A DNA stretch of 64,000 nucleotides from Haloarcula nitratireducens (GTDB lineage Archaea; Halobacteriota; Halobacteria; Halobacteriales; Haloarculaceae). Location of the stretch: positions 806,001 through 870,000 of the forward strand of contig NZ_RKLT01000001.1 in the NCBI RefSeq assembly GCF_019599505.1, written 5' to 3'. A model generated the notes under the pieces. It had not been told where the DNA came from. It was given only the letters and a program-made list of their open reading frames with translations, and ran no database searches. Positions 24,845-34,094 of this stretch are shown here, piece by piece. Made by a program: the position numbers and the translations under genes. The stretch's first letter is position 1, and the number at the start of each line of letters is the position of its first letter.

Positions 24845-26200
24845 TCAGTTACCGCCCAGCGAACATTCCGCCGCCGGACCCTCGCTACACGGGTACATCG
24901 CGTCCCGCGTCGTGTTTATCAGATTGTAGTACCGTCCGAACGCCTGCCGGTCGCCGGGGCGTCCGCGGACGACCGGCACCGGCCGCATGGACTGGTGGTC
25001 GCACGCCCGCAGCGTCTCCGACCCGATACCGGCTCCGTACTCCAGTCCCTCCAGCGCGGAGATGACTTCGTTCGGGTCGAACGTCCCCGCCTTCTGGGCC
25101 GCGTAGGCGTACTGCAGCGTCTGCGTGTACGCGACGTGAGCCGGTCCCGACGGGATCGACGACGATGCCGACCCCGTTCCGCCGCTGTACTCGCTGCTGA
25201 ACGCGGACCGGAACTCCTCCGAGAGGGGCGTCTCGATCGACGGATCCCACTCGATGGTCCCGATGACGTCTTCGATCGCCCCGCCCGCGGTCTGTGCGAC
25301 GGCCCGCGTGTACAGCGGGATCACGATATTCTCCTCGGGGAACGCCTTTCGAACCGCTCGCACGGCGTTCGCGGCGTCGAGGCCGCGGAGGTTGAGGATC
25401 AGCACGTCCTCGCTGGCGTTCTCGAGGTCGGGGACGTACTGACTGAAGTCGCGCGTTCCGAGCTGAGCGCTCAGCGTTCCCACGGGCGTCCAGCCGGCGT
25501 CCGTAAGCGACTGCTTCATCAGGTCCCGCTGGGCGCTCCCCCAGTCGTCCCGTGAGTATATCTGGAAGAAATCGACGTCTTCGCCGTACTCGTCGACGAG
25601 AACGGGTTTCAACGCCTTCGCCGTCATGTAGCCGTTGAACAGCTCGCGGAACGTGAACCGGTTACAGGAGGCCCCGGTCAGCGTATCGATGTGCGTCATC
25701 GTCGCCATGAAGATGACCTCCTTCTCGGCGGCCAGTCGCTGGTGTGCGAGACCGGTGTCGCTGGTCGACCCGCCGGAGAGCATGATAATCTCGTCGTTCT
25801 CGATCATCGACGTCGCGGAGGCGCGAGCGGCGTCGGGGTCGCTCTCGGTGTCACCGACCACCGGCTCGACGGTCTTCCCGAGCAACCCGTCGCCGCTCAG
25901 TTGACCGGAGTACTGCGTATCGACCCAGCCCCCGCCCTCGTTGATGTGTTTCACCGCGAGGCGATGCCCCCGAAGCTCCTCTTCGCCGGTCGTCGAGAAC
26001 GGTCCCGACCGCGCGACGTTGAAGCCGAACGCGACGGTCTCACCCGTCACGGGGTAGTTACCGATGCGTTCTGCGGTCGGGGTGCCGCCACCGCCGCCCC
26101 CGCCACAGCCGGCCAGCCCGGCGACGCCGGACACCCCCGCCGCCTGAATAAATCGTCTCCGAGAAAGGGGTTTCCCGCCACTCGCTTGCCTACGACCCAT
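24845..26200 (-). CDS. Branched-chain-amino-acid-type substrate-binding lipoprotein (Tat), paired with the transducer-like protein
   Basis: The 451-residue protein has a twin-arginine signal (LSRRRFIQAAG), lipobox LAGC near residue 32 and a poly-Gly linker, followed by a Peripla_BP_6 fold (VAFGFNVARSGPFSTTGEEELRGHRLAVKHINEGGG, DAARASATSMIENDEIIMLSGGSTSDTGLA, LILNLRGLDAANAV). No permease or ATPase genes are beside it; the partner is the membrane transducer-like gene 2 nt downstream, as with BasB/BasT and CosB/CosT in Halobacterium, where a lipoprotein presents its ligand to a transducer. The start at 26200 (MGRRQASGG) is chosen because it puts the signal peptide at normal length. Confidence 0.87.
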   Translation of the reverse strand: MGRRQASGGKPLSRRRFIQAAGVSGVAGLAGCGGGGGGGTPTAERIGNYPVTGETVAFGFNVARSGPFSTTGEEELRGHRLAVKHINEGGGWVDTQYSGQLSGDGLLGKTVEPVVGDTESDPDAARASATSMIENDEIIMLSGGSTSDTGLAHQRLAAEKEVIFMATMTHIDTLTGASCNRFTFRELFNGYMTAKALKPVLVDEYGEDVDFFQIYSRDDWGSAQRDLMKQSLTDAGWTPVGTLSAQLGTRDFSQYVPDLENASEDVLILNLRGLDAANAVRAVRKAFPEENIVIPLYTRAVAQTAGGAIEDVIGTIEWDPSIETPLSEEFRSAFSSEYSGGTGSASSSIPSGPAHVAYTQTLQYAYAAQKAGTFDPNEVISALEGLEYGAGIGSETLRACDHQSMRPVPVVRGRPGDRQAFGRYYNLINTTRDAMYPCSEGPAAECSLGGN

Positions 26201-26319
26201 AGACACTTGTGTAAAATAGTGGTACAAAAGCCTTTGGAGAATATCGATAGTTACAGACCAAATTAGGAGGTATTGGTTCGAATATTACGGCACAGTTACA
26301 CCCGGAGCGCGGACAGTCG

Positions 26320-26355
26320 TCTCTCGTGGATTTATACCGGGTCGACTACGAGAGA
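26320..26355 (+). promoter_or_regulatory. Inverted repeat flanking the TATA box of the KDG kinase gene
   Basis: TCTCTCGT (26320-26327) and ACGAGAGA (26348-26355) are exact complements with a 20-nt spacer that holds the TATA box TTTATA (26331-26336). The gene starts at 26361. A dimeric regulator bound here would cover the TATA box and start site. Confidence 0.5.
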
Positions 26356-26360
26356 GGCAC

Positions 26361-27320
26361 ATGACAGACCTGGTCACGTTCGGCGAAACGATGCTCCGGC
26401 TCTCTCCGCCGGACGAGGAACGGTTAGAGACCGCGGACCAGTACAACGTCCGTGCCGCCGGGGCCGAGTCGAACGTCGCCGTCGCCGCGCAGCGACTGGG
26501 CCTCGACGCCGTCTGGGCCTCGAAACTACCGGACTCGCCGGTCGGCCGGCGCGTCGTCGGAGAACTCCGCAATCACGGCGTCACCACCGATATCGCGTGG
26601 GACGATTCCGAGGAGAGCAGACAGGGGACGTACTACCTCGAACAGGGCCAGCCGCCGCGGGGTAACGAAGTGATTTACGACCGCGCGGGCGCGAGCGTGA
26701 CGACCGCACAGACGGCCGAACTGCCGACCGAAAAGATAGAGACGGCTACCGGCTTCCACACGACCGGTATCACGCCCGCGCTCTCGGAGACGCTCGAAGC
26801 GACCACCGCCGACCTCCTCTCGCTCGCGCAGGACGCCGACACGGTGACGAGTTTCGACCTGAACTACCGGTCGAAGCTCTGGGAGCCCGCCGAGGCGAAG
26901 GCCGTTCTCACCGATCTCTTCCCCGACGTGGACGTGCTCGTCGTCGCCCGGCGAGACGCCGAGCTCGTCTTGGAGCGCCACGGCGACGCCGAGGCGGTCG
27001 CTCGCGGGCTGGCCGACGACTACGGGTTCGACGTGACGCTCGTCACCCGCGGCGCGGAGGGTGCCCTCGCCGTCGCGGACGGGAACGTCTACGAGCAGCC
27101 GACCTACGAGGCGTCGAACGCCTACCCCGTCGGGACGGGCGATTCCTTCGTCGGCGGCTTCCTCTCGCAGTACCTCGCGGGCGAGTCCGTCCCCGACGCG
27201 CTCGAGTGGGGCGCGGCGACGGCGGCGCTCAAGCGCTCCGTCCCCGGCGATATCGCCGTCGTCTCGCCGGACGAGGTCCGAGAAGTCATCGCGGGCGACA
27301 CGAGCGCGATCTCGCGGTAA
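26361..27320 (+). CDS. kdgK: 2-keto-3-deoxygluconate kinase (PfkB family)
   Basis: The 319-residue PfkB/ribokinase-family sugar kinase starts [12 protein letters not shown], the N-terminal signature of KDG kinases, with [14 protein letters not shown] (about 34-47) and the C-terminal catalytic motif [14 protein letters not shown] (about 253-266), whose Asp is the base. It phosphorylates 2-keto-3-deoxygluconate to KDPG, the kinase step of the haloarchaeal semiphosphorylative Entner-Doudoroff pathway. Pyruvate kinase and a ROK kinase follow on the same strand. The promoter carries an 8-bp inverted repeat around its TATA box. Confidence 0.88.
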   Translation: MTDLVTFGETMLRLSPPDEERLETADQYNVRAAGAESNVAVAAQRLGLDAVWASKLPDSPVGRRVVGELRNHGVTTDIAWDDSEESRQGTYYLEQGQPPRGNEVIYDRAGASVTTAQTAELPTEKIETATGFHTTGITPALSETLEATTADLLSLAQDADTVTSFDLNYRSKLWEPAEAKAVLTDLFPDVDVLVVARRDAELVLERHGDAEAVARGLADDYGFDVTLVTRGAEGALAVADGNVYEQPTYEASNAYPVGTGDSFVGGFLSQYLAGESVPDALEWGAATAALKRSVPGDIAVVSPDEVREVIAGDTSAISR

Positions 27321-27387
27321 CTCGGTCGCGAAGAACTCCTTTCGCTATCCGCCAACCTTCTTATCCCCTCCCTCGCTAGCCACTCCT

Positions 27388-27447
27388 ATGAACAACCGAA
27401 ACGCGCGTTCACTGCCGTTTTTCCCGGGTGACTGTGCCGATGCGTAA
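27388..27447 (+). CDS. Possible 19-aa leader peptide overlapping the pyruvate kinase start
   Basis: ATG at 27388 reads [19 protein letters not shown] and stops at 27445-27447, overlapping the pyk ATG at 27440 in a different frame. The ATG lies about 28 nt after a TATA-like TTCTTATC, so a leaderless transcript would begin at this codon. The pyk ribosome-binding site (GGGTGA) lies inside it. This layout would allow translational coupling; whether it is translated is unknown. Confidence 0.35.
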   Translation: MNNRNARSLPFFPGDCADA

Positions 27448-29200
27448 CGCGAAAATCGTCTGTACGTTGGGTCCCGCGAGCGAATCCGTCGACAAGATCG
27501 CGGCGCTCGCCGAGGCCGGGATGTCCGTCGCCCGGCTCAACGCCAGCCACGGATCTCCCGAGCACCGCCGGGAGATGATCGACCGCATCCGCGAAGTCGA
27601 CGACGCCGTCGACTCGCCGGTCGCGGCGATGCTGGACATGCCCGGGCCGGAAGTTCGGACCGCGCCGGTCCGAGAGCCCATCGAACTCGTCGAGGGGACG
27701 ACCGTCCGCTTCGTCGTCGGCGACGAAGCGACCCCCGAGGAGATCGGCCTCTCGCAGTCGATCACCAACGCCGAACCCGGCGACCGCGTCCTCTTAGACG
27801 ACGGCCGCATCGAGACCACCGTCGAACGCATCGAGGACGAAGTGGTCTTCGCACACGTCGAGAACGGCGGCGAACTCGGCGCGCGGAAGGGCGTCAACGT
27901 CCCCGGCGTCGAGCTGGACCTGCCGACCATCACCGAGAACGACGAGCGGGAACTCGACGTGGCCGCCGAGAAGGAACCGGACTTCGTCGCCGCCTCGTTC
28001 GTCCGCGACGGCGAGGACATCTACGAGATCAGCCAGGCGATGGAGGAACGGGGTATCGACATCCCCATCATCGCGAAGATAGAGCGCTCGGGGGCCGTCG
28101 AGAACCTCGATTCGATCATCGAGGCCGCCTACGGCGTGATGGTCGCTCGCGGCGACCTCGGCGTCGAGTGCCCCCTCGAAGACGTCCCCATCATCCAGAA
28201 GCGCATCATCCGCAAGTGCCACCAGGCGGGGGTGCCGGTCATCACCGCCACGGAGATGCTGGACTCGATGGTCCACTCCCGACGGCCGACCCGCGCGGAG
28301 GCCTCCGACGTGGCCAACGCCGTCCTCGACGGCACGGACGCCGTGATGCTCTCGGGCGAGACGGCCATCGGCGACCACCCCGCGCGCGTGGTCGAGACGA
28401 TGGACCGAATCGTCCGCGACGTCGAGGAGAGCGACGAGTACGCCGAGTCGCGCGAACAGCGCGTCCCGACCGCGGGCGACACGCGGACCGACGCGCTGGC
28501 CCGGTCGGCCCGCTTCCTCGCGCGGGACATCGGCGCGTCCGCGGTCGTCGCCGCCTCCGAGTCCGGTTACACCGCACTCAAGGCCGCGAAGTACCGCCCG
28601 TCGATCCCGATCGTCGCCTCGACGCCCAACGAGCGGGTGCGGCGCAAGCTCGCCCTCTCGTGGGGTATCACCCCCGTGACGACGAAGTACACCAACGAGG
28701 GAGCCGACGCGATCATCCAGACCTCCGTGCAGGCGGCCCTCGACACCCGGGCCGCCGAGGGCGGTGACACCGTCGTCGTCCTCTCGGGGATGATGACCGA
28801 ACTGGACGGGATGAACACGGCGAACATGCTGAAGGTCCACGTCGCCGCCGAGACGCTGGTCAGCGGCCGGTCGGTCGTCTCCGGGCTGGTGACCGGCCCG
28901 GTGTATCACGTCGAGGACGGCGACCTCACGGACGCCCCGGACGGCGCGATCCTCTCGATCCCCGAGGGGTTCGACGGGGAGTTCACCGGCGATACGAGCC
29001 GCGTCGGCGGCGTCGTCGACGCCCACGAGGGGATCACGAGTTACGCCGCCATCGTCGCTCGGGAGCTCTCCATCCCGATGGTGTCCGACGCCCGTCTCCC
29101 CGACGACGTCGAGGACGGCGCCGTCATCACGCTCGACGCCGAACGCGGCGTCGTCTACGAGGAGGCCGTCGGCCGAGAGCGCCTGGACGACGTGCGATAG
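27440..29200 (+). CDS. pyk: Pyruvate kinase with C-terminal PEP-utilising mobile domain
   Basis: The 586-residue protein starts [14 protein letters not shown]. It has the pyruvate kinase barrel ([15 protein letters not shown], metal and substrate segment [47 protein letters not shown]), a C-terminal alpha/beta domain, and an extra domain (about 485-580) with [23 protein letters not shown], like the phosphohistidine domain of PEP synthase but carrying SYAA instead of the His-containing TSHAA. It converts PEP and ADP to pyruvate and ATP. The ATG at 27440 with GGTGA 8-12 nt upstream is preferred over the in-frame GTG at 27428. Confidence 0.92.
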   Translation: MRNAKIVCTLGPASESVDKIAALAEAGMSVARLNASHGSPEHRREMIDRIREVDDAVDSPVAAMLDMPGPEVRTAPVREPIELVEGTTVRFVVGDEATPEEIGLSQSITNAEPGDRVLLDDGRIETTVERIEDEVVFAHVENGGELGARKGVNVPGVELDLPTITENDERELDVAAEKEPDFVAASFVRDGEDIYEISQAMEERGIDIPIIAKIERSGAVENLDSIIEAAYGVMVARGDLGVECPLEDVPIIQKRIIRKCHQAGVPVITATEMLDSMVHSRRPTRAEASDVANAVLDGTDAVMLSGETAIGDHPARVVETMDRIVRDVEESDEYAESREQRVPTAGDTRTDALARSARFLARDIGASAVVAASESGYTALKAAKYRPSIPIVASTPNERVRRKLALSWGITPVTTKYTNEGADAIIQTSVQAALDTRAAEGGDTVVVLSGMMTELDGMNTANMLKVHVAAETLVSGRSVVSGLVTGPVYHVEDGDLTDAPDGAILSIPEGFDGEFTGDTSRVGGVVDAHEGITSYAAIVARELSIPMVSDARLPDDVEDGAVITLDAERGVVYEEAVGRERLDDVR

Positions 29201-29256
29201 CACGGGCGGGACGAATATGTGCAATTAAGTAGCGCAAGAGCGACTTCCCCAGCAAC

Positions 29257-30228
29257 ATGGGCACATACGCTGGGGTCGACCTCGGTGCGACGCACATCCG
29301 GGCCATCATCGGCGACGAGTCCGGAACGCCGATATCGTCGTACAAGACGGAAACGCCGCGCGGGCCGAACGGGATCGCCGTCACCGAGGCGGTCCTCGAC
29401 GCGCTGCGGGAGGCCTGTGCGGCGGCCGACGTCGAGCCCACCGACGTCGTCGCGGCCGGGATCGGCTCGTTCGGCCCGCTCGACCTCGCGGAAGGCATCG
29501 TCGAGAACCCGGCGAACCTCCCCGACACCATCGACCGCATCCCGCTCACCGGCCCCGTCGAGAAGCTGCTCGGCACGTCCAAGGTGTACCTCCACAACGA
29601 CGCCAACGCGGGCGCTATCGGCGAACGCTTCTACGCCGACCGCAACCCCGACGACATGATCTACCTGACTATCTCCTCGGGCGTCGGCGCGGGCGTCGTC
29701 GTCGACGGCAACGTCCTCAGCGGATGGGACGGCAACGCCGGCGAGGTCGGCCACCTCACCATCGACCCGCACGGGTTCATGACCTGTGGCTGCGGTCACG
29801 ACGGGCACTGGGAGGCGTACTGCTCGGGCGAGAACATCCCCCGATACGCCACGCGCCTCCACCGCGAGGACCCCGTCGAGACGGCGCTGCCGCTCGACAC
29901 CGAGGGGTTCAGCGCCGCCGACGTCTTCGAGTACGCCGGCGAGGACGACTTCGCGTCCCACGTCTTAGAACAGGTCTGTCACTGGAACGCCATCGGCGTC
30001 GCCAACATGGTCCACTCCTACGCGCCGCTCGTCATCTACGTCGGCGGTGCCGTCGCGATGAACAACCCCGAGCAGGTGTTAGATCCCATCCGAGACCGCT
30101 TAGACGACATGGTGATGTCGAACATCCCCGACATCCAGCTGACCAACCTCGGCGACGACGTCGGCGTCCGCGGGGCGCTCGCGTCGGCGCTCACCGACGG
30201 GACCGGTGACCCGGCGAAGGGCGTCTAG
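29257..30228 (+). CDS. ROK family sugar kinase (glucokinase-like)
   Basis: The 323-residue protein has the ASKHA ATP-binding pattern: VDLGATHIRAII (about 6-17), HNDANAGAIGE (about 111-121; Asp is the base), ISSGVGAGVVVDG and the ROK zinc region GHLTIDPHGFMTCGCGHDGHWE (about 164-185). In standard ROK motifs the last ligand is Cys (CGxxGCWE); here it is His (CGHDGHWE), which could still bind zinc. Likely substrates are glucose or N-acetyl-hexosamines. It follows pyruvate kinase by 56 nt and is convergent with the Cdc6-like gene, 1 nt away. Confidence 0.85.
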   Translation: MGTYAGVDLGATHIRAIIGDESGTPISSYKTETPRGPNGIAVTEAVLDALREACAAADVEPTDVVAAGIGSFGPLDLAEGIVENPANLPDTIDRIPLTGPVEKLLGTSKVYLHNDANAGAIGERFYADRNPDDMIYLTISSGVGAGVVVDGNVLSGWDGNAGEVGHLTIDPHGFMTCGCGHDGHWEAYCSGENIPRYATRLHREDPVETALPLDTEGFSAADVFEYAGEDDFASHVLEQVCHWNAIGVANMVHSYAPLVIYVGGAVAMNNPEQVLDPIRDRLDDMVMSNIPDIQLTNLGDDVGVRGALASALTDGTGDPAKGV

Positions 30229-30229
30229 C

Positions 30230-31405
30230 TCACTGTCGGAGGTCGTACAGCCGGCGAAACGCCGTCGGCGGGAACCGGGGGACGACCCGACTGGGCGGTC
30301 GGCCCTGTTCGTGTCGCGCCTCCGATTGGACCCGCTCGACGACGCCCGCCTCGGCCATCTCGTAGAGGAACCGTTTGACGGTGCCCTCCGAGAGGTCGAC
30401 CGCGGACGACTCGCTGATGGCGGCGGTGGTCGCCGTCACCGAGGACCGGTCTTCCGGGCTGACGTCGACGAGCGCCCGCAGTACCGCCTGTCTGTTCGCA
30501 GGGAGCCCGAGAACGACGCCCAGTGAGATACAGGGCTGCGGCATCTCGTCGATCGCCCGCTCGACGTCCGCCTCGGTGAGCCGCGCGCGTCCTGCCTCGC
30601 TCGCGTGGTCGGTCGCGACGAACAACACCGTGAGGCCGTCGTGCGCGTTGCCCTCGGCCCACTCGGCGATCGACCGGGCGAGGCCGTGGTCGAGGGCCTG
30701 CTGTGAGAGGCCGAGCGACGCCCGCGTCATCAGGACGTCGACCAGCATCTGTCGCTGGTAGCGGTCGACGTGTATCGACGCCGCCGTGTAGCCGGTGAGG
30801 TCGGTCTCCTCGGGGTCGTCCCGGCCGATGGCCAGCCAACTGACGTTACTCGGGAGACCGGCGAAGCGGTCGACGAGGTCCCCCTCGTCGATGCTTCGCG
30901 GTTCGCCGACGTGGTCCACCGCGATCACGACCCCGGCCCGTGACCCGGTCAGCCGATCGTCGAGCCGGGCGCGGAGCCTGTCGGTCCCGATGCCGTGTTC
31001 GGGCACCGATTCGTCGACGAGGGCGTCCAGCACCGCGTGATAGAACGCGAACTCGCTGGCGGTCCGTCGGGCGTCGACGTAGACGAACGCCGGCGACGTC
31101 GGCGTCTGCGCGCGCGTGCTGGTCTGGATGACCGCGCGCGTTTCCGACGGGAGGCGGTCGAGGTGGGAGAACAGCGCCGTGACGACGGCGGACTTCCCCG
31201 AGCCGGCGGGACCGTACACGTACGCGTTCGGGGGGAGGTTCCCGTCGAATACGGGGTCGAAGTGGTCGAGCAACCGTTCGAGGACCGGGCCGCGGTCGGC
31301 CGGTTCGTCGATGTGTGCGACGGGCGAGAGGGACTCGTAGTCCTGTATCAGACGCGGGTGCCCGTTTCGGCGCTGTCGTCGCTTGATCCTCGCTTCGATG
31401 TCCAT
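30230..31405 (-). CDS. Orc1/Cdc6-family AAA+ ATPase, atypical
   Basis: The 391-residue protein has an AAA+ core with Walker A GPAGSGKS (65-72), a Walker B position reading VVIAVDHVGE (about 159-168) in which the usual DE is DH, a lid (FVATDHASEAGRARLTEADVERAI), and a C-terminal winged helix (AVDLSEGTVKRFLYEMAEAGVVERV). The N-terminus (RQRRNGHPRLIQDYESL) matches the Cdc6 entry to the ATPase. Canonical initiators have an intact DE; the altered acid suggests weak hydrolysis or a regulatory role. No origin-type repeats are seen nearby, and it is surrounded by sugar and glycerol genes. Confidence 0.82.
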   Translation of the reverse strand: MDIEARIKRRQRRNGHPRLIQDYESLSPVAHIDEPADRGPVLERLLDHFDPVFDGNLPPNAYVYGPAGSGKSAVVTALFSHLDRLPSETRAVIQTSTRAQTPTSPAFVYVDARRTASEFAFYHAVLDALVDESVPEHGIGTDRLRARLDDRLTGSRAGVVIAVDHVGEPRSIDEGDLVDRFAGLPSNVSWLAIGRDDPEETDLTGYTAASIHVDRYQRQMLVDVLMTRASLGLSQQALDHGLARSIAEWAEGNAHDGLTVLFVATDHASEAGRARLTEADVERAIDEMPQPCISLGVVLGLPANRQAVLRALVDVSPEDRSSVTATTAAISESSAVDLSEGTVKRFLYEMAEAGVVERVQSEARHEQGRPPSRVVPRFPPTAFRRLYDLRQ

Positions 31406-31463
31406 GCTTAGTTCGAATCGTCGATGTGTAGCAGACGCACTGATAAACAAAAAGAGGTGTGAA

Positions 31464-32558
31464 TTACGGGAGCGGGACCGCTGCGGCCGTCGTGAAGACG
31501 CCGGCGATGGCGAGCAGTCCGAGAATGAACGTCGTGGTGACGATCGAGGCCGCGGGCGGGTCGAAGTGCGTGTCCGAGTGCGCGTAGAAGACGCGCTGCC
31601 AGACCTCGCCGAACACCGCACCGAGGACGCCGAAGAGCGCGCCGAGGACGAGCGCGACGACCACGGGGGACCCGTCGGTCATCGCCATGCTCGCGACGAA
31701 CGTCGCGGGCAGGGTCATGTGGTGGGTGACGGGGAACTTCTCGACGCCGAGGTTCAGGAAGAGGAGGCTGGCCGCCGAGATGCCGAACGGGATGAAGAGG
31801 CTCCCGGTCTTGGCGAAGATGTACGCCCCGAGGATACCGGTGACGAGGCCGATCATCACGACGTGGCTCCACTCGTACTGGTGGGGGAGCCACGGTTCGA
31901 CTGCGGGTCGCTTCGCGCTGTACCCGCCGTCGGCCGTGACTTCCTCGCCGTCGACCTGCTCCATCCGCATTTTTCCGCCCTCGAAGGGCGTCATGTCGAA
32001 GAGGCCGCTGCCGCGCACCTTGCCGACGATTGGATAGCCGAAGACGAGTCGCGCGACGATCGCGGAGAGGACGACGCCCGCCGCGGGCGGGTCGATCGGG
32101 ATTCCGAGGCCGCCGGACGTCTGGCGAATCGCCATCCCGAGAACGCCGAAGACGCCGCCGACGGCAAGAATGTCGGGTCGGGTGCCGAGGGCGTAGGCGA
32201 TGTCCTTCGCGGGGTGGTAGTCACCGTCGTCCGGTGCCGGCATGCCGTCGTTTTTCGCGGCGTAAGCCGCGGCGGCGACGCCGCCGGCGAAGGCGACGTG
32301 CGGGCCGAACACCGGTCCGAAAGCCAGTGGGCCGACGATTCCTGCACCGTAGCCGCCGGCCGCGCCGGCGATGACGTCGGGCGAGCCGCCGACGAACCCG
32401 TCCGAGACGACGTTACCCGCCTCGCCGACGAGGACCATGAAGCCCGTGAAGATGAACGCGGGCAGCGCCCCGATGGACGCTCCGAACGCGCCGCCGGCGA
32501 ACGAGGCGATGACGAGGACCAGGATGTCCATAGCCGTGAGGCCGAAGACGATCGCCAT
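31464..32558 (-). CDS. Multi-pass membrane protein, putative glycerol permease (GlpX of the haloarchaeal glp operon)
   Basis: The 364-residue protein has about nine hydrophobic segments (first at about 8-45; then around 60-100, 130-180, 235-290 and 295-360) separated by a hydrophilic loop (about 195-230). Repeated glycine-rich helices (GGAFGASIGALPAF, GYGAGIVGPLAFGPVFGP) suggest a channel or transporter. It starts 3 nt after glpK ends. In Haloferax volcanii a membrane gene in the same place was called glpX and proposed as a glycerol facilitator; it is not the fructose bisphosphatase of that name and not a typical aquaglyceroporin (no NPA motifs). The role is inferred mainly from context. Confidence 0.7.
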   Translation of the reverse strand: MAIVFGLTAMDILVLVIASFAGGAFGASIGALPAFIFTGFMVLVGEAGNVVSDGFVGGSPDVIAGAAGGYGAGIVGPLAFGPVFGPHVAFAGGVAAAAYAAKNDGMPAPDDGDYHPAKDIAYALGTRPDILAVGGVFGVLGMAIRQTSGGLGIPIDPPAAGVVLSAIVARLVFGYPIVGKVRGSGLFDMTPFEGGKMRMEQVDGEEVTADGGYSAKRPAVEPWLPHQYEWSHVVMIGLVTGILGAYIFAKTGSLFIPFGISAASLLFLNLGVEKFPVTHHMTLPATFVASMAMTDGSPVVVALVLGALFGVLGAVFGEVWQRVFYAHSDTHFDPPAASIVTTTFILGLLAIAGVFTTAAAVPLP

Positions 32559-32561
32559 CGG

Positions 32562-34094
32562 TCACTCCTCCCGCGCCCAGTCGAGCGAGCGCTCGACGGC
32601 GTCGTCCCATCGACTGTACATCTTGTCTGCCTTCTCGGCGTCCATCTCCGGGCTGAACTCGCGGTCGATCTGCCAGTTGTCTCGGAGTTCGTCCACCGTG
32701 TCCCAGTACCCGACGGCCAACCCGGCGGCGTAGGCCGAACCGAGTGCCGTGGTTTCGTCCACTTCCGGTCGAGCGATGTCCGTCTGGATGATGTCCGATT
32801 GGAGCTGACAGAGGAAGTTGTTCTTGACCGCGCCGCCGTCGACGCGCAGCGACGTCATCTCGACGCCGGAGTCGGCCTCCATGGCCTCGGCGACGTCGCG
32901 GGTCTGGTAGGCGATCGATTCCAAGGTCGCGCGGACGATGTGTTCCTTGCGGGTCCCGCGGGTCATCCCAACTATCGTCCCGCGTGCGCGCCCGTCCCAG
33001 TGAGGCGCACCGAGACCGGTGAACGCGGGCACCATGTAGACGCCGTCCGTCGAGTCGACCGAGCGAGCGAGTTCCGCCGTCTGCGCGGCGTTGTTGATCA
33101 GGTCGACGTCTTCGAGCCACTCGATGGCCGCACCCGTGATGAAGATCGACCCTTCCAGCGCGTACTGGACGGGTTCGCCGGACATCTGGAACCCGATGGT
33201 CGTCAGCAGCCCGTGGTCGGACGCGACCGCCTCGTTGCCGGTGTTCATCAGATAGAACGAGCCGGTGCCGTAGGTGTTCTTGGCGTCGCCCGCGTCGAAG
33301 CAGGTCTGGCCGAACAGCGCCGCTTGTTGGTCGCCGAGCGCGCCGGCGACGGGGATCTCCTCGCCGAGGAAGCCGTCGGGGTCGGTGTGGCCGTAGTACT
33401 CTTCGTCCGACGAGGGCCGTACCTCGGGCAGCATCGACTCGTCAACGCCGAACTCTTCGAGGAGTTCCTCGTCCCACTCCATCTCCCGGATGTCGTACAG
33501 CATCGTCCGGGAGGCGTTGGTGACGTCGGTGATGTGGTTGCCCGTGAGGTTGTAGATGAGCCAGGCGTCGATCGTCCCCATCATCAGTTCGCCGGCCTCG
33601 GCACGGTCGCGGAGGCTCTCGCCGCGAGCGCTCTGCATCTTCAGCGGTTCGGCGTTGTCGAGGATCCACTCGGTCTTCGTCGCCGAGAAGTACGCGTCCG
33701 CTTCTAACCCCGTCTTCTCGCGGATCTCGTCGACTTTCCCGGCCTCTTGCAGTTCCTCGACGCGGTCGGTGGTCCGGCGGTCCTGCCAGACCAGGGCGTT
33801 GTGGACGGGTTTCCCGGTCTCTTTATCCCAGACGACGGTCGTCTCGCGCTGGTTCGTGATGCCCAGCGCTTCGAGTTGGCTCGCATCGATGCCGCCGTCT
33901 TCGAGCCCCTGTCGGACGACGTCCTGCGTGTTCTCCCAGATCTCGATCGGGTCGTGTTCGACCCAGCCCGGTTCCGGGTAGATCTGTTCGTGTTTCTCGT
34001 AGGCGTTGGCGACGACCTGTCCGCTGTGGTCGAACACCATGAACCGCGTGCCTGTCGTTCCCTGATCTATCGAGGCGACGTACGTGTCTGTCAT
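32562..34094 (-). CDS. glpK: Glycerol kinase
   Basis: The 510-residue FGGY kinase starts with the ATP-binding signature ASIDQGTTGTRFMVF (6-20). It has the glycerol-contacting region NQRETTVVWDKETGKPVHNALVWQDRRT and the C-terminal LRVDGGAVKNNFLCQLQSDI (FGGY signature). It makes sn-glycerol 3-phosphate, the substrate of the divergent GlpABC. The length is the usual one. The ATG at 34094 is favoured over an in-frame upstream extension because of a GGAG stretch about 10 nt before it. An inverted repeat and TATA box precede it. Confidence 0.95.
   Translation of the reverse strand: MTDTYVASIDQGTTGTRFMVFDHSGQVVANAYEKHEQIYPEPGWVEHDPIEIWENTQDVVRQGLEDGGIDASQLEALGITNQRETTVVWDKETGKPVHNALVWQDRRTTDRVEELQEAGKVDEIREKTGLEADAYFSATKTEWILDNAEPLKMQSARGESLRDRAEAGELMMGTIDAWLIYNLTGNHITDVTNASRTMLYDIREMEWDEELLEEFGVDESMLPEVRPSSDEEYYGHTDPDGFLGEEIPVAGALGDQQAALFGQTCFDAGDAKNTYGTGSFYLMNTGNEAVASDHGLLTTIGFQMSGEPVQYALEGSIFITGAAIEWLEDVDLINNAAQTAELARSVDSTDGVYMVPAFTGLGAPHWDGRARGTIVGMTRGTRKEHIVRATLESIAYQTRDVAEAMEADSGVEMTSLRVDGGAVKNNFLCQLQSDIIQTDIARPEVDETTALGSAYAAGLAVGYWDTVDELRDNWQIDREFSPEMDAEKADKMYSRWDDAVERSLDWAREE

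Noticed and set aside
27794..29224. A 476-codon open frame on the minus strand inside pyruvate kinase
   Set aside because: Antisense of a conserved gene, no motif, low-complexity Asp/Val/Arg composition.
31464..32558. Reading the membrane protein as an aquaglyceroporin
   Set aside because: No NPA motifs and too long for the MIP family; only the operon context suggests glycerol transport.
31383..33707. A very long open frame (774 codons) on the plus strand opposite the permease and glpK genes
   Set aside because: It is a shadow of high-GC coding DNA: its translation is Arg/Asp/Val-rich without domains, while the minus-strand genes have clear family motifs.
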